From: Ameyamaea chiangmaiensis | Lineage (GTDB): Bacteria; Pseudomonadota; Alphaproteobacteria; Acetobacterales; Acetobacteraceae | Assembly (NCBI RefSeq): GCF_025995235.1 | Contig: NZ_BAPT01000025.1 | Span: 1 to 64,000 of the forward strand | DNA: 64,000 nucleotides | Reading direction: 5' to 3' | Shown here: in pieces, positions 53,305 through 62,328 of the stretch | How positions within the stretch are numbered: the stretch's first letter is position 1 | Layout: every line of letters begins with the position of its first letter | Translations under genes and position numbers: made by a program | Notes under the pieces: generated by a model | Database searches by the model: none | What the model saw: the letters and a program-made list of their open reading frames with translations, nothing else | What the model was told of the DNA's origin: nothing

Positions 53305-53952
53305 ATGAGTGTCCCCCAGCCGGTCGCCTTCGATTACGACGCCCTTGCCCGGGCCCCCGTTGCGACGGACCCGTTCGCCCATTGCGTGGTGCCGAACTTC
53401 ATCGGCCCTGACGATCTCAACGCCGTGGTGGCGTCCTTGCCGGAGATGGCGTCGGGCGGCTCGTTCCCGCCGGAATCGCTCGCGCTGTCGCCTCTGGTGC
53501 GCGCGATGACGGACGAGTTGCAGGGGCCAAGGCTCAAGGGGCTGATTGCCGGGAAGTTCGGCCTGGATCTGGACGACGCGCCCACGATGCTGACCTTGCG
53601 CGGTCGCACCCGGGAAAAGGACGGTCGTGTCCACTGCGACTCGACGGCCAAGCGGGTGACGATCCTGCTCTACCTGAACCCCGAGAACGAGTCCTGGGCG
53701 CGGCGCGAGGGCTGCCTGCGCCTTCTGCGTGGCCCCGACGATGTCGAGGATTACGTTGTCGAGGTGCCCCCGGTGAACGGGACGCTGCTGATCTTTCCCA
53801 ACGGCCCGACCACATGGCACGGCCACCGGCAGTATGTCGGCAGGCGTTACACCATCCAGCTGAATTACATGGAGACCAGCGCCAAGGCCCGGCACGAGAT
53901 GCGGCGCCATCGCCTGTCCGCGCTGGCCAAGCGGCTGCCGTTCGCGGCCTGA
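53305..53952 (+). CDS. 2-oxoglutarate/Fe(II)-dependent oxygenase-like protein (215 aa)
   Basis: The double-stranded beta-helix pattern is visible: the iron triad His-x-Asp in GRVHCDSTAKRVTILLYLNP, the distal His in NGPTTWHGH and the 2-oxoglutarate Arg in VGRRYTIQLNY. This is the layout of prolyl-4-hydroxylase-type oxygenases. The substrate could be a protein or a small molecule. The ATG at 53305 follows the oprB gene by 100 bases in the same direction. No signal peptide. Confidence 0.8.
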   Translation: MSVPQPVAFDYDALARAPVATDPFAHCVVPNFIGPDDLNAVVASLPEMASGGSFPPESLALSPLVRAMTDELQGPRLKGLIAGKFGLDLDDAPTMLTLRGRTREKDGRVHCDSTAKRVTILLYLNPENESWARREGCLRLLRGPDDVEDYVVEVPPVNGTLLIFPNGPTTWHGHRQYVGRRYTIQLNYMETSAKARHEMRRHRLSALAKRLPFAA

Positions 53953-53984
53953 TCGCGCGCGGACGGGCAGCCGCGATCCGGCCC

Positions 53985-55550
53985 TCAGGCCGGGTCGGGC
54001 TTTTCCGGCCGTTCAAGCGGGTACCAGCTGCGTCCGTCGCGCGCCAGAAGCTCGTCGGCACTTTTGGGCCCCGTCTCGCCGGCCGCATACCATTCGAGCG
54101 TCGAGGGATCGGCGGCCCAGGCCGTCAGCACCGGGTCGACCGCCCGCCACGCCGCGTTGATGTTGTCGGCGCGCTGGAACAGGGTCGCATCCCCCGTCAG
54201 GCAATCATAGAGCAGGGTTTCGTAGCCGACATTGGGTTGTTGCTGGAACGCATCGCCGTACCGGAACTTCACCGCGACCGGGGCCATGTTCATCTCGGGC
54301 CCGGGGTGCTTGGCGGCCATCTCGATGGTCAGGCCTTCCTCGGGCTGGATGTTGAGGATGATGCGGTTCGGCCCGGGCGCGTCGGTCTCGCCGCCTGAGC
54401 GCGCGAACATCTCCAGTGGCGGCTTGCGGAACTGCACCACGACCTCCGTGCGCCGACCGCCGAGCGACTTGCCGGTGCGCAGGTAGAATGGCACGCCCGA
54501 CCAGCGCCAGTTGTCCACATGCAGCTTCAGCGCGACATAAGTCTCGGTCGTACTGTCCGGGGCGACGCCCTCGGCTGCGCGATAGGCGATCACCTTGCGC
54601 CCTTCCACCGTGCCGGCAGTGTACTGCCCGCGCACGGCGTCCTCCGGTCGGACTGGCCGCACAGCTTCGAACAACTGCTCCTTGGCGGTGCGGACCGTGT
54701 CGGCCGAGAAGGAGTTGGGCGGCTCCATCGCAACCATGGCAAACAGCTGAAAGAGGTGGTTGGGCACCATGTCGCGTAGCGCCCCGGTGGGTTCGTAGAA
54801 CGCGCCGCGCCCCTCCACGCCGATGGTTTCCGCCGCCGTGATCTGGATGTGATCGATATACTCGCTGCGCCACAGGGGCTCGAACAGGATGTTGCCGAAC
54901 CGCATCGCCAGAATGTTCTGAACCGTCTCCTTGCCCAGAAAATGGTCGATCCGATAGACCTGTTCTTCCGAGACGACGGACAGCACCGTCCGATTCAGCT
55001 CCTCCGCCGTGGCGAGGTCGGAGCCGAACGGCTTTTCGATCACCACGCGCCGGAAACCGTCGGTTTCGTCCACCAGACCGGCCTTGCCCAGTGTCTGGAC
55101 AGCGGTCGCGAAAAAGCGTGACGGTACGGCGAGATAGAAGACGGCCGGCCCTTTCAGCGTGGCACCGACGTCGCGCAACTGTGCCTCGTCGGTGAAATCG
55201 GCATGGGTGTAGTCCATGCGCTCGAGCAGCCACGACCATGTCGTCTGGTCGATCTCGGGCGTGTAGAACTCCGCGTTGCGGTCGGTGGTGAAGCTGTCCA
55301 TCGTGGTGGTCAGGCCGTCGTGCCAGGCCTGCGTCGTGGACTCGACACGGTCGATCCCGATGATCCTGAACTTGTCATCCAGCAGCCCCTGTCCCGCCAG
55401 ATTATAGAGTGCGGGCATCAGCAGCCGCTTGGTCAGGTCGCCGAACGCCCCGAAAATCACAAGCGTACAGGCGGGGGCCGCCCTGGTACCGGAGGCCGAG
55501 ATGGCGTGGCGCGCGCGGGCCGGGGACGAGACGTCGCGGAAAAAGGACAT
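53985..55550 (-). CDS. zwf: Glucose-6-phosphate 1-dehydrogenase (521 aa)
   Basis: First enzyme of the oxidative pentose-phosphate pathway, the main sugar route in many acetic acid bacteria. TLVIFGAFGDLTKRLLMPAL is the nucleotide-binding fold, YRIDHFLGKETVQNILAMRF the active-site His segment and KPFGSDLATA the substrate site. I choose the ATG at 55550 with GGAGAG about 8 bases before it; the open frame continues upstream for 600 codons but that part is antisense to asd and sdhC and is not real. Confidence 0.95.
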   Translation of the reverse strand: MSFFRDVSSPARARHAISASGTRAAPACTLVIFGAFGDLTKRLLMPALYNLAGQGLLDDKFRIIGIDRVESTTQAWHDGLTTTMDSFTTDRNAEFYTPEIDQTTWSWLLERMDYTHADFTDEAQLRDVGATLKGPAVFYLAVPSRFFATAVQTLGKAGLVDETDGFRRVVIEKPFGSDLATAEELNRTVLSVVSEEQVYRIDHFLGKETVQNILAMRFGNILFEPLWRSEYIDHIQITAAETIGVEGRGAFYEPTGALRDMVPNHLFQLFAMVAMEPPNSFSADTVRTAKEQLFEAVRPVRPEDAVRGQYTAGTVEGRKVIAYRAAEGVAPDSTTETYVALKLHVDNWRWSGVPFYLRTGKSLGGRRTEVVVQFRKPPLEMFARSGGETDAPGPNRIILNIQPEEGLTIEMAAKHPGPEMNMAPVAVKFRYGDAFQQQPNVGYETLLYDCLTGDATLFQRADNINAAWRAVDPVLTAWAADPSTLEWYAAGETGPKSADELLARDGRSWYPLERPEKPDPA

Positions 55551-55814
55551 GGCACACTCTCCGTTGGTGCGTCCGGGCCGTGCCCGGCGTCGGCGCGTAC
55601 TGTCGCGCGTCCTCCGACCAACGCGCAACCGGGGCCAGGTGTCAGCCATGCGGCCACACGTTTTCTTGCGCGCCGCTCCGGGGAGGACTAGAGCAGCAGT
55701 CCGGGCTTTTCCTGCCCGGAGCGCATGGCAGGGCTGACGCAATGACGCCACGGCCCCTGCGCCGCCATCGCGCGCGGGTTTCACCAGCAGGGGACGTGGG
55801 ACGAGGACTGGACA

Positions 55815-56846
55815 ATGGGCTATCGCGTGGCCGTCGTAGGCGCAACCGGTGCGGTTGGGCGTGAGATTCTCAAGACGCTGGCCGAACGCGCTTTCCCGAT
55901 TGACGAGATCGCGGCCGTCGCATCGGCGCGCTCCACCGGGCAGGAGGTCTCGTTCGGGGACCGCAAGGTGCTCAAGGTCCAGAACCTGGACACGTTCGAT
56001 TTCACCGGCTGGGACATCGCGCTGTTCTCGCCCGGTGGCGCGGTATCGGCCAAGCATGCGCCGCGGGCCGCGGCGGCGGGCTGCATCGTCATCGACAACA
56101 CGTCGCATTTCCGCATGGAGCCCGACGTGCCGTTGGTGGTGCCCGAGGTGAATCCGAACGCGTTGAAAAAGGCGCGGCGCGGGATCATCGCCAATCCGAA
56201 CTGCTCGACGATCCAGATGGTCGTGGCGCTGAAGCCGCTGCACGACCTGTTCACCATCCGACGCGTCGTCGTCGCCACGTACCAGGCCGTGGCCGGAGCG
56301 GGCAAGGAAGGCATGGACGAGCTGTTCGCCCAGGCCAAAGGCTTCTTCGTCAACGATCCGCCCAAGATCGAGCAGTTCACCAAGCAGATCGCCTTCAACT
56401 GCATTCCGCAGATCGACCGTTTCATGGATGACGGCGCGACGAAGGAAGAGTGGAAGATGACCGTCGAGACCCGCAAGATTCTCGACCCTGATATCGCCGT
56501 GATCGCGACCTGCGTGCGCGTGCCGGTGTTCATCGGCCATTCCGAAGCCGTGCATGTGGAGTTCGAGGAGCCGGTGGATCTGGCCCGCGCCCGCGCGGCC
56601 CTGCGCGAGGCCGACGGCGTCATCCTGCATGACGAGCGCGAGGACGGCGGCTACGTCACGCCACTCGAATGTGTGGGCGAGGATGCCAGCTACGTCTCGC
56701 GCCTGCGTGTCGATCCGACCGTGCCGAACGGTCTGGCGTTCTGGTGCGTGTCGGACAATCTGCGCAAGGGCGCTGCGCTGAACGCCGTGCAGATCGCCGA
56801 GACGATGATTGCGCTCGATCTGATCCGTCCCGCCGCGAAGGTCTGA
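55815..56846 (+). CDS. asd: Aspartate-semialdehyde dehydrogenase (343 aa)
   Basis: Makes aspartate semialdehyde for lysine, threonine and methionine synthesis. YRVAVVGATGAVGREILKTL is the NADP site, IIANPNCSTIQMV holds the catalytic Cys (about residue 131) and VRVPVFIGHSEAVHVEFEEP the substrate-binding region with the catalytic His. Length normal. Divergent from zwf; followed by a hairpin and the sdh operon. Confidence 0.96.
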   Translation: MGYRVAVVGATGAVGREILKTLAERAFPIDEIAAVASARSTGQEVSFGDRKVLKVQNLDTFDFTGWDIALFSPGGAVSAKHAPRAAAAGCIVIDNTSHFRMEPDVPLVVPEVNPNALKKARRGIIANPNCSTIQMVVALKPLHDLFTIRRVVVATYQAVAGAGKEGMDELFAQAKGFFVNDPPKIEQFTKQIAFNCIPQIDRFMDDGATKEEWKMTVETRKILDPDIAVIATCVRVPVFIGHSEAVHVEFEEPVDLARARAALREADGVILHDEREDGGYVTPLECVGEDASYVSRLRVDPTVPNGLAFWCVSDNLRKGAALNAVQIAETMIALDLIRPAAKV

Positions 56847-56873
56847 CGCTACGCCCACGGACCGGTTTTCCCT

Positions 56874-56896
56874 GCTGCCGTTCGCTTCGCGGCAGC
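56874..56896 (+). terminator. Possible terminator after asd
   Basis: GCTGCCG (56874-56880) pairs with CGGCAGC (56890-56896), 28 bases after the asd stop. No T-tract, so only a weak candidate. Confidence 0.4.
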
Positions 56897-57071
56897 AACA
56901 GATTTGCCCCCCGCGCAGGGGTGCCATGCGGGCCTGTGGTCCGTCTCGCGGGCTCGTGTACGGGGCGGTGCGTTGACCCCCCGTCCCTCGGGGCGTAGGA
57001 CCGGAAGACGTAAGGGCAAAAGGCGGTAAACCGCCACTACGGTCAAAAAAACGGGGGACGACGACGCAGTC

Positions 57072-57530
57072 ATGCAGGACGTTCGTGAAGCACTCTATGT
57101 GGGCCAAAGAAGCGACGGCAGCCTGATCAGGCGTCCGATGTCGCCTCATCTGCAGGTATACCGTTTCCGCCTGTCGATGTTCCTTTCGATCGCGAACCGT
57201 GCGGCGGGCGTCGTCTCGGCCGGAGGTGCGGCGCTGGGCGTGTTGTGGCTGTCGGCGGCGGCCAATGGGCCGAAATCCTTTGCCAGGGCGCAACGGGTCA
57301 CCGGGCATCCGCTGGGTCGCCTCGTCCTGGCGGGCTGGTCGCTTGCGGCGGTGTATCATCTCATCGCCGGCATCCGCCATCTGATCTGGGACAGCGCGCG
57401 TCGTTTCGACAAGGCGGAAATCAACGAGGACGGCAAGAAGACCGTGATCGCGACGTTGGCGACGACGGCTGCTCTGGTCGGCGCGCTGTTCGCGGTGGCA
57501 TCGTCGCGCAAAGGCAAGGTGACGTCATGA
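57072..57530 (+). CDS. sdhC: Succinate dehydrogenase cytochrome b556 subunit (152 aa)
   Basis: Membrane anchor that binds haem b and quinone in complex II. RRPMSPHLQVYRFRLSMFLS is the conserved N-terminus, and AAVYHLIAGIRHLIWDSAR carries the haem-ligand His. Three hydrophobic helices. The TGA overlaps the sdhD ATG (ATGA). First gene of sdhCDAB. Confidence 0.94.
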   Translation: MQDVREALYVGQRSDGSLIRRPMSPHLQVYRFRLSMFLSIANRAAGVVSAGGAALGVLWLSAAANGPKSFARAQRVTGHPLGRLVLAGWSLAAVYHLIAGIRHLIWDSARRFDKAEINEDGKKTVIATLATTAALVGALFAVASSRKGKVTS

Positions 57531-57952
57531 ACGACATGAGTTCGGACCTGCGTGTCCGCACCATGCGCTCGCAGCTTTCGCGCGCGCAGGGACTGGGTGC
57601 CGCGGGCAGCGGTGTGTCCCATTGGTGGACCGAGCGCGTGACGGCGATCGCGCTGGTGCCGCTGTCCGGCTGGTTCGTGGTGCAGGTCTTCCGCCTGGCC
57701 GGCAGCGAACATGCAACCGTCGTGCGCTGGGGCGGCAAGCCGGTCAATGCGACGATGCTGATTGCGCTGATGGTGCTGACGTTCCGTCACATGCAGTTGG
57801 GCCTTGAGGTCATCGTCGACGACTACGTGCATGGCAGGGCGCATCTGCCGGTCCGGCTGGCCATCAAGGTCGGTGCGCTGCTGCTTGGCCTGTTTGCCGT
57901 TCTGGCGGTGATCCGGCTGATGTTCGCCTCGGCGCGCGCGCCGGCCGCCTGA
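57527..57952 (+). CDS. sdhD: Succinate dehydrogenase membrane anchor subunit (141 aa)
   Basis: Second membrane anchor of complex II. SGVSHWWTERVTAIALVPLS and TFRHMQLGLEVIVDDYVHG are the SdhD signatures, with the His as a probable haem ligand. The ATG at 57527 overlaps the sdhC stop; the open frame extends upstream inside sdhC without homology. Confidence 0.94.
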   Translation: MNDMSSDLRVRTMRSQLSRAQGLGAAGSGVSHWWTERVTAIALVPLSGWFVVQVFRLAGSEHATVVRWGGKPVNATMLIALMVLTFRHMQLGLEVIVDDYVHGRAHLPVRLAIKVGALLLGLFAVLAVIRLMFASARAPAA

Positions 57953-58049
57953 GCCTAAGGGACGCTCTCCGCCCGGACGTCGATCCGGGCAACGACTGAA
58001 CCTGACCGTCTTCCTCCGGGGGCGGGACAGAATCGGGAAACGTTGACGA

Positions 58050-59861
58050 ATGAACGCGATTTCTTCTCCTTCGACCGGTGCCTATCGCATCGTCGATCAT
58101 GTCTATGATGTGGTCGTGGTCGGTGCCGGCGGGTCCGGTCTGCGCGCCACGCTGGGCATGGGTGCGGCCGGTCTGCGCACGGCGTGCGTGACCAAGGTCT
58201 TCCCAACCCGCAGCCACACCGTCGCCGCGCAGGGCGGTATCGGCGCGTCGCTTGGCAACATGGCCGAGGACAACTGGCGCTGGCACATGTACGACACCGT
58301 CAAGGGGTCCGACTGGCTGGGCGACCAGGACGCCATCGAGTTCATGTGCCGCGAGGCCGTGCCCGCCGTGCAGGAACTGGAGCATTTCGGCGTGCCGTTC
58401 TCGCGCACCGAGGATGGCCGGATCTATCAGCGCCCCTTCGGCGGCCACATGAGCGATTACGGCAAGGCACCTGTGCCGCGCGCCTGCGCCGCCGCCGACC
58501 GGACCGGTCACGCCATTCTGCACACGCTGTATCAGCAGTGTCTGAAGCACAAGGCCGAGTTCTTCGTCGAATATTTCGCCATCGACCTTATCATGGACGA
58601 GGAAGGCGCGTGTCGCGGCGTCATGGCGTGGTGTCTGGAAGACGGCACCATGCACCGTTTCAATGCCAAGATGGTGGTGCTGGCGACGGGTGGTTACGGC
58701 CGTGCCTATCAGTCGTGCACGTCCGCCCATACCTGCACCGGTGACGGCGGCGGCATGGCGATGCGCGCGGGAGTGCCGACGCAGGATATGGAGTTCGTCC
58801 AGTTCCATCCGACCGGAATTTTCCCGGCCGGCTGTCTGCTGACCGAAGGCTGCCGTGGCGAGGGCGGGTATCTGACCAATTCCGAGGGCGAGCGTTTCAT
58901 GGAGCGTTACGCGCCCACGGCGAAGGACCTTGCCTCGCGCGATGTCGTGTCGCGTTCGATGACCATCGAAATCAACGAGGGGCGCGGCTGTGGTCCGAAA
59001 AAGGACCATATCATGATGCACCTGGAGCATCTGGGCGCTGACCTGCTGCACGAGCGTCTGCCTGGCATTTCGGAGACCGCGCGCGTGTTCGCGGGCATCG
59101 ACGTGACCAAGGAGCCGGTGCCCGTTCTGCCGACCGTGCATTACAACATGGGCGGTATTCCCACGAATTATCATGGCGAGGTCGTCCGACCGACCGCCGA
59201 CAACCCCGATGCGATCGTGCCGGGCCTGATGGCCGTGGGCGAGGCCGCGTGCGTGTCTGTGCACGGCGCGAACCGTCTGGGCACGAACTCGTTGCTCGAC
59301 CTTGTGGTGTTCGGTCGTGCTGCGGCGCGGCGGGCGGCGGAAGTCGTCAAGCCGTCGGATTTTGCCGCTCCGCTGCCGCCGCGCGCGGGCGAAAAGGCGC
59401 TCGACCGGTTCGACGCGCTTCGTAACGCCAAGGGCGGCACGCGTGTGGCGCATCTGCGCGAGACGTTGCAGCGCACGATGCAGTCGCACGCGGCCGTGTT
59501 CCGCACCTCGCAGAGCCTTGAGGAAGGCTGCGGCAAACTGCGTGACCTGTGGTCGGGATCGAAGGACATGAGCGTATCCGACCGTTCGCTGATCTGGAAC
59601 AGCGATCTGGTCGAGGCGCTGGAGTTCGACAATCTGATGGCCAATGCCACGGTGACGATGGAGGGCGCCTTTGCCCGCCATGAAAGCCGTGGTGCGCACG
59701 CCCACGACGATTATCCGGATCGCGATGACAAGACCTGGATGAAGCACACGGTCGCGTCGCTGGACGACAAGGGCGGTGTGACGCTGAGCTATCGTCCGGT
59801 CCGCATGCAGACTCTGACGAACGAGGTCCAGGTTTTCCCGCCCAAAAAGCGGGTCTACTGA
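58050..59861 (+). CDS. sdhA: Succinate dehydrogenase flavoprotein subunit (603 aa)
   Basis: Catalytic subunit, succinate to fumarate, with covalent FAD. YDVVVVGAGGSGLRATLGMG is the FAD fold, His56 in TRSHTVAAQGGIGASLGN is the flavin attachment residue, and the substrate residues are in EFVQFHPTGIFPAG, GPTVHYNMGGIPTNYHGE-like (here LPTVHYNMGGIPTNYHGE) and HGANRLGTNSLLDLVVFGR. Normal length, third gene of the operon. Confidence 0.98.
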   Translation: MNAISSPSTGAYRIVDHVYDVVVVGAGGSGLRATLGMGAAGLRTACVTKVFPTRSHTVAAQGGIGASLGNMAEDNWRWHMYDTVKGSDWLGDQDAIEFMCREAVPAVQELEHFGVPFSRTEDGRIYQRPFGGHMSDYGKAPVPRACAAADRTGHAILHTLYQQCLKHKAEFFVEYFAIDLIMDEEGACRGVMAWCLEDGTMHRFNAKMVVLATGGYGRAYQSCTSAHTCTGDGGGMAMRAGVPTQDMEFVQFHPTGIFPAGCLLTEGCRGEGGYLTNSEGERFMERYAPTAKDLASRDVVSRSMTIEINEGRGCGPKKDHIMMHLEHLGADLLHERLPGISETARVFAGIDVTKEPVPVLPTVHYNMGGIPTNYHGEVVRPTADNPDAIVPGLMAVGEAACVSVHGANRLGTNSLLDLVVFGRAAARRAAEVVKPSDFAAPLPPRAGEKALDRFDALRNAKGGTRVAHLRETLQRTMQSHAAVFRTSQSLEEGCGKLRDLWSGSKDMSVSDRSLIWNSDLVEALEFDNLMANATVTMEGAFARHESRGAHAHDDYPDRDDKTWMKHTVASLDDKGGVTLSYRPVRMQTLTNEVQVFPPKKRVY

Positions 59862-59910
59862 ACGAGAGGCGAAACGCCCGAACGCGTACGCGAGAACAGG
59901 GACGAGACCC

Positions 59911-60693
59911 ATGGTCGAATTCACACTGCCCCGAAACAGCAAGGTCGGCAAAGGCAAGACCTATCCCGCGCCAGCCGGGGCGACGAACGTCAAGGCGTTC
60001 GGCATCTATCGCTGGAGCCCGGATGACGACAGCAATCCGGTCGTGGACACCTATGAGCTTGATCTCGACAAGATGGGGCCGATGGTGCTCGACGCCCTCA
60101 TCCACATCAAGAACGAGGTCGACCCGACGCTGACGTTCCGCCGGTCGTGCCGCGAAGGCATCTGCGGATCGTGCGCGATGAACATCGACGGCGAAAACAC
60201 GCTGGCGTGCCTGAAGCCGATCCGGGACGTCAAGAAAGCGGTCGCGATTTCGCCGCTGCCGCACATGCCGGTCGTCAAGGACCTGGTGCCGGACCTTAAC
60301 GGTGCCTACGCGCAGCTTGCCTCGATCGAGCCGTGGATGAAATCCGACACGGCACCCCCGCCGGATGCCGAACGACGCCAGAGCGAGGAAGAGCGTGCCA
60401 AGCTCGACGGAATGTGGGAGTGCATCCTGTGCTTCTGCTGCACCACCTCGTGCCCGTCATATTGGTGGAATGGCGACCGCTATCTCGGCCCGGCCACGTT
60501 GCTGGCGGCGTATCGCTGGATTGCCGACAGCCGCGACGAAGCCAAGGGCGCGCGTCTGGATGCGCTCGAAGATCCGCTCAAGCTTTATGCGTGCCGCACG
60601 ATCATGAACTGCACGCAGACCTGCCCGAAGGGTCTGAACCCGGCCAAGGCGATCGCGGAGATCAAGAAGCTGCAGCTCGAACGCAAGGTCTGA
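59911..60693 (+). CDS. sdhB: Succinate dehydrogenase iron-sulfur subunit (260 aa)
   Basis: Electron-transfer subunit of complex II with three clusters. The [2Fe-2S] ligands are in SCREGICGSCAMNIDGE, and the [4Fe-4S]/[3Fe-4S] ligands in ECILCFCCTTSCPSYWW and CRTIMNCTQTCPKGLNP. Last gene of sdhCDAB, followed by a strong terminator. Confidence 0.98.
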   Translation: MVEFTLPRNSKVGKGKTYPAPAGATNVKAFGIYRWSPDDDSNPVVDTYELDLDKMGPMVLDALIHIKNEVDPTLTFRRSCREGICGSCAMNIDGENTLACLKPIRDVKKAVAISPLPHMPVVKDLVPDLNGAYAQLASIEPWMKSDTAPPPDAERRQSEEERAKLDGMWECILCFCCTTSCPSYWWNGDRYLGPATLLAAYRWIADSRDEAKGARLDALEDPLKLYACRTIMNCTQTCPKGLNPAKAIAEIKKLQLERKV

Positions 60694-60720
60694 CGACCGT
60701 TATACATGCGTTGCGTGATC

Positions 60721-60755
60721 ATCGCCGCCACGACCCTGTCGCGGCGGCGATTTTT
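60721..60755 (+). terminator. Terminator of the sdh operon
   Basis: ATCGCCGCC (60721-60729) pairs with GGCGGCGAT (60743-60751), extended inside by CGAC/GTCG, and is followed by TTTT. It lies 27 bases after the sdhB stop. Confidence 0.9.
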
Positions 60756-60864
60756 ACTTTGGGGACAGATGACGGACCGTTCGCGGCAAGTCGCATCTTG
60801 AAGAAGTGACGACTGATAGACTACCGTTCCTGATCTGCTGCCGGCTACGATCTGGAACTACGTA

Positions 60865-62310
60865 ATGACCAAGAGCGCGTTGACTTTGTTCGTCAAAGAT
60901 GAGTTCGACGATATCTCGTGGTGGATGTCCTATCATCTGGCCCTTGGGGCCGACACCCTCATTATATTCGACGACCACTCGACGGATGGAACGTGGGAAC
61001 TGATCAATGCGGCTGCTCGTCATTTCGATGTGCGGCCGCACCGCACCAATACTGCCGAAGACAACTTTTACCTGCGTCAGCGTGAGAGCTATCTGACATC
61101 CCTGTCGTTGTATGGCTCCGAATTCGACTGGATGGCGTCCCTCGATGGTGATGAATACGTCAATATCAAAAGCCACGACTCTCTGAACGCCTTCCTGGAT
61201 GAGTTTCCGGACGCAGACGGGATTGCGCTGAGCTGGCGATGCTTCGGGTCGAACCAGAACGCGTTCAAGCCGCGCCATTCGCCGCTACGGGCCTATCTTC
61301 ATGCGTCCGACGAGACGTTGTCCGATAATGATCTGATCAAGTCGTTCATCCGTCCGCGTGCCTTTGGCGGCCATTATATCGATCCGCATCGATGGGATGT
61401 GGACAACGATCGATATGTCGATGCGGACGGCAAGCGGGTCGAATGGAAAGGCTCGGGCATGAACCCCAATTGGGGACGCGCGCAGATTAATCACTATATC
61501 TGCCGTAGCATGGAGCATTATCTGAAACGTCTCCAGAATAGACCCGATATTCATAAGACGACGATTTTCTGGGACCATTTCAACGTCAATAAAGTATTTG
61601 ACGATTCGATCCTGAAGCATGAGCATCAGACGAAAATCCTGAATTATTCGATATGGCAGAGTTTGTGGGAGACGCGTGGCGCGTCACAGCATTCTGTCTA
61701 CCGGCCAGTTGTCTTCGGTGAGCCGGTGTTTGAGCTCAGTACACAGACTGGCCTACATGTGTGTATGGATAAGTCGAGAAATATTGTAGTCGCTGTAGAT
61801 CCGGACGCTGTCGATGGCAATGACCTCGCTCGCATCCTGTGTGTAAAAAGTCCCAGTGAAGACAACGTAGTATTTATATTTCAAGAGGGTGCGCGGGATT
61901 CCAGTCCTGTTTTCGTTAGTGAGGCTGCACTTAGTCTTCCGTATATACCGATGAAGTTTGAGTATTTTCCAGATGAGGGTAATTTTGCATTCAGTAGCTT
62001 CGCTGGAATTTTTCTGTGTGCCAATCCTCATGATGGTTCAGTATTATTGAACCGCTATAATCCAGGTGAATGGGAGCGTTTTCACCTGCGACCTGTTCAT
62101 GGCGAGTTTCTGAAAGACGTGTGTGCCCTCAGTTGGCTTGTTTACGAGGGCCGTAACATGAAAACTCATGATGATATCATCCAATCTGCGCGACGCATTC
62201 CTGCGGCGGACGTATACGTAATCGCCTCCTTCTTCCACATGTTGCCGAGCAGCGAAAAGTACTTGGCACGACAAAAGATGACGGGCTGGTTCCCGGCGTG
62301 GCTTTCCTAG
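60865..62310 (+). CDS. Glycosyltransferase (GT2/GT92-like) with possible C-terminal beta-trefoil domain (481 aa)
   Basis: Residues 1 to about 270 are a GT-A fold glycosyltransferase: TLFVKDEFDDISWWMSYHLA, IIFDDHSTDGTWELI and the DxD motif in MASLDGDEYVNIK. This is the pattern of Glyco_tranf_2_4/GT92 proteins. Residues about 285-410 contain FELSTQTGLHVCMDKSRN and GIFLCANPHDGSVLLNRYN with GEWERFHL, which resembles a fascin/ricin-type beta-trefoil repeat and could be a carbohydrate-binding tail. The last 70 residues are unassigned. The stretch 61861-62040 is 42% GC by count (76 of 180) against about 63% in sdhA, so at least the C-terminal part looks acquired. Acceptor unknown. Confidence 0.75.
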   Translation: MTKSALTLFVKDEFDDISWWMSYHLALGADTLIIFDDHSTDGTWELINAAARHFDVRPHRTNTAEDNFYLRQRESYLTSLSLYGSEFDWMASLDGDEYVNIKSHDSLNAFLDEFPDADGIALSWRCFGSNQNAFKPRHSPLRAYLHASDETLSDNDLIKSFIRPRAFGGHYIDPHRWDVDNDRYVDADGKRVEWKGSGMNPNWGRAQINHYICRSMEHYLKRLQNRPDIHKTTIFWDHFNVNKVFDDSILKHEHQTKILNYSIWQSLWETRGASQHSVYRPVVFGEPVFELSTQTGLHVCMDKSRNIVVAVDPDAVDGNDLARILCVKSPSEDNVVFIFQEGARDSSPVFVSEAALSLPYIPMKFEYFPDEGNFAFSSFAGIFLCANPHDGSVLLNRYNPGEWERFHLRPVHGEFLKDVCALSWLVYEGRNMKTHDDIIQSARRIPAADVYVIASFFHMLPSSEKYLARQKMTGWFPAWLS

Positions 62311-62328
62311 AAAATATGTGAGGCACTG

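Noticed and set aside
55551..57380. Upstream extension of the zwf frame to a 1131-residue protein
   Set aside because: The extra 610 codons are antisense to asd and sdhC, and G6PD homology begins only at the ATG at 55550 with a good ribosome binding site.
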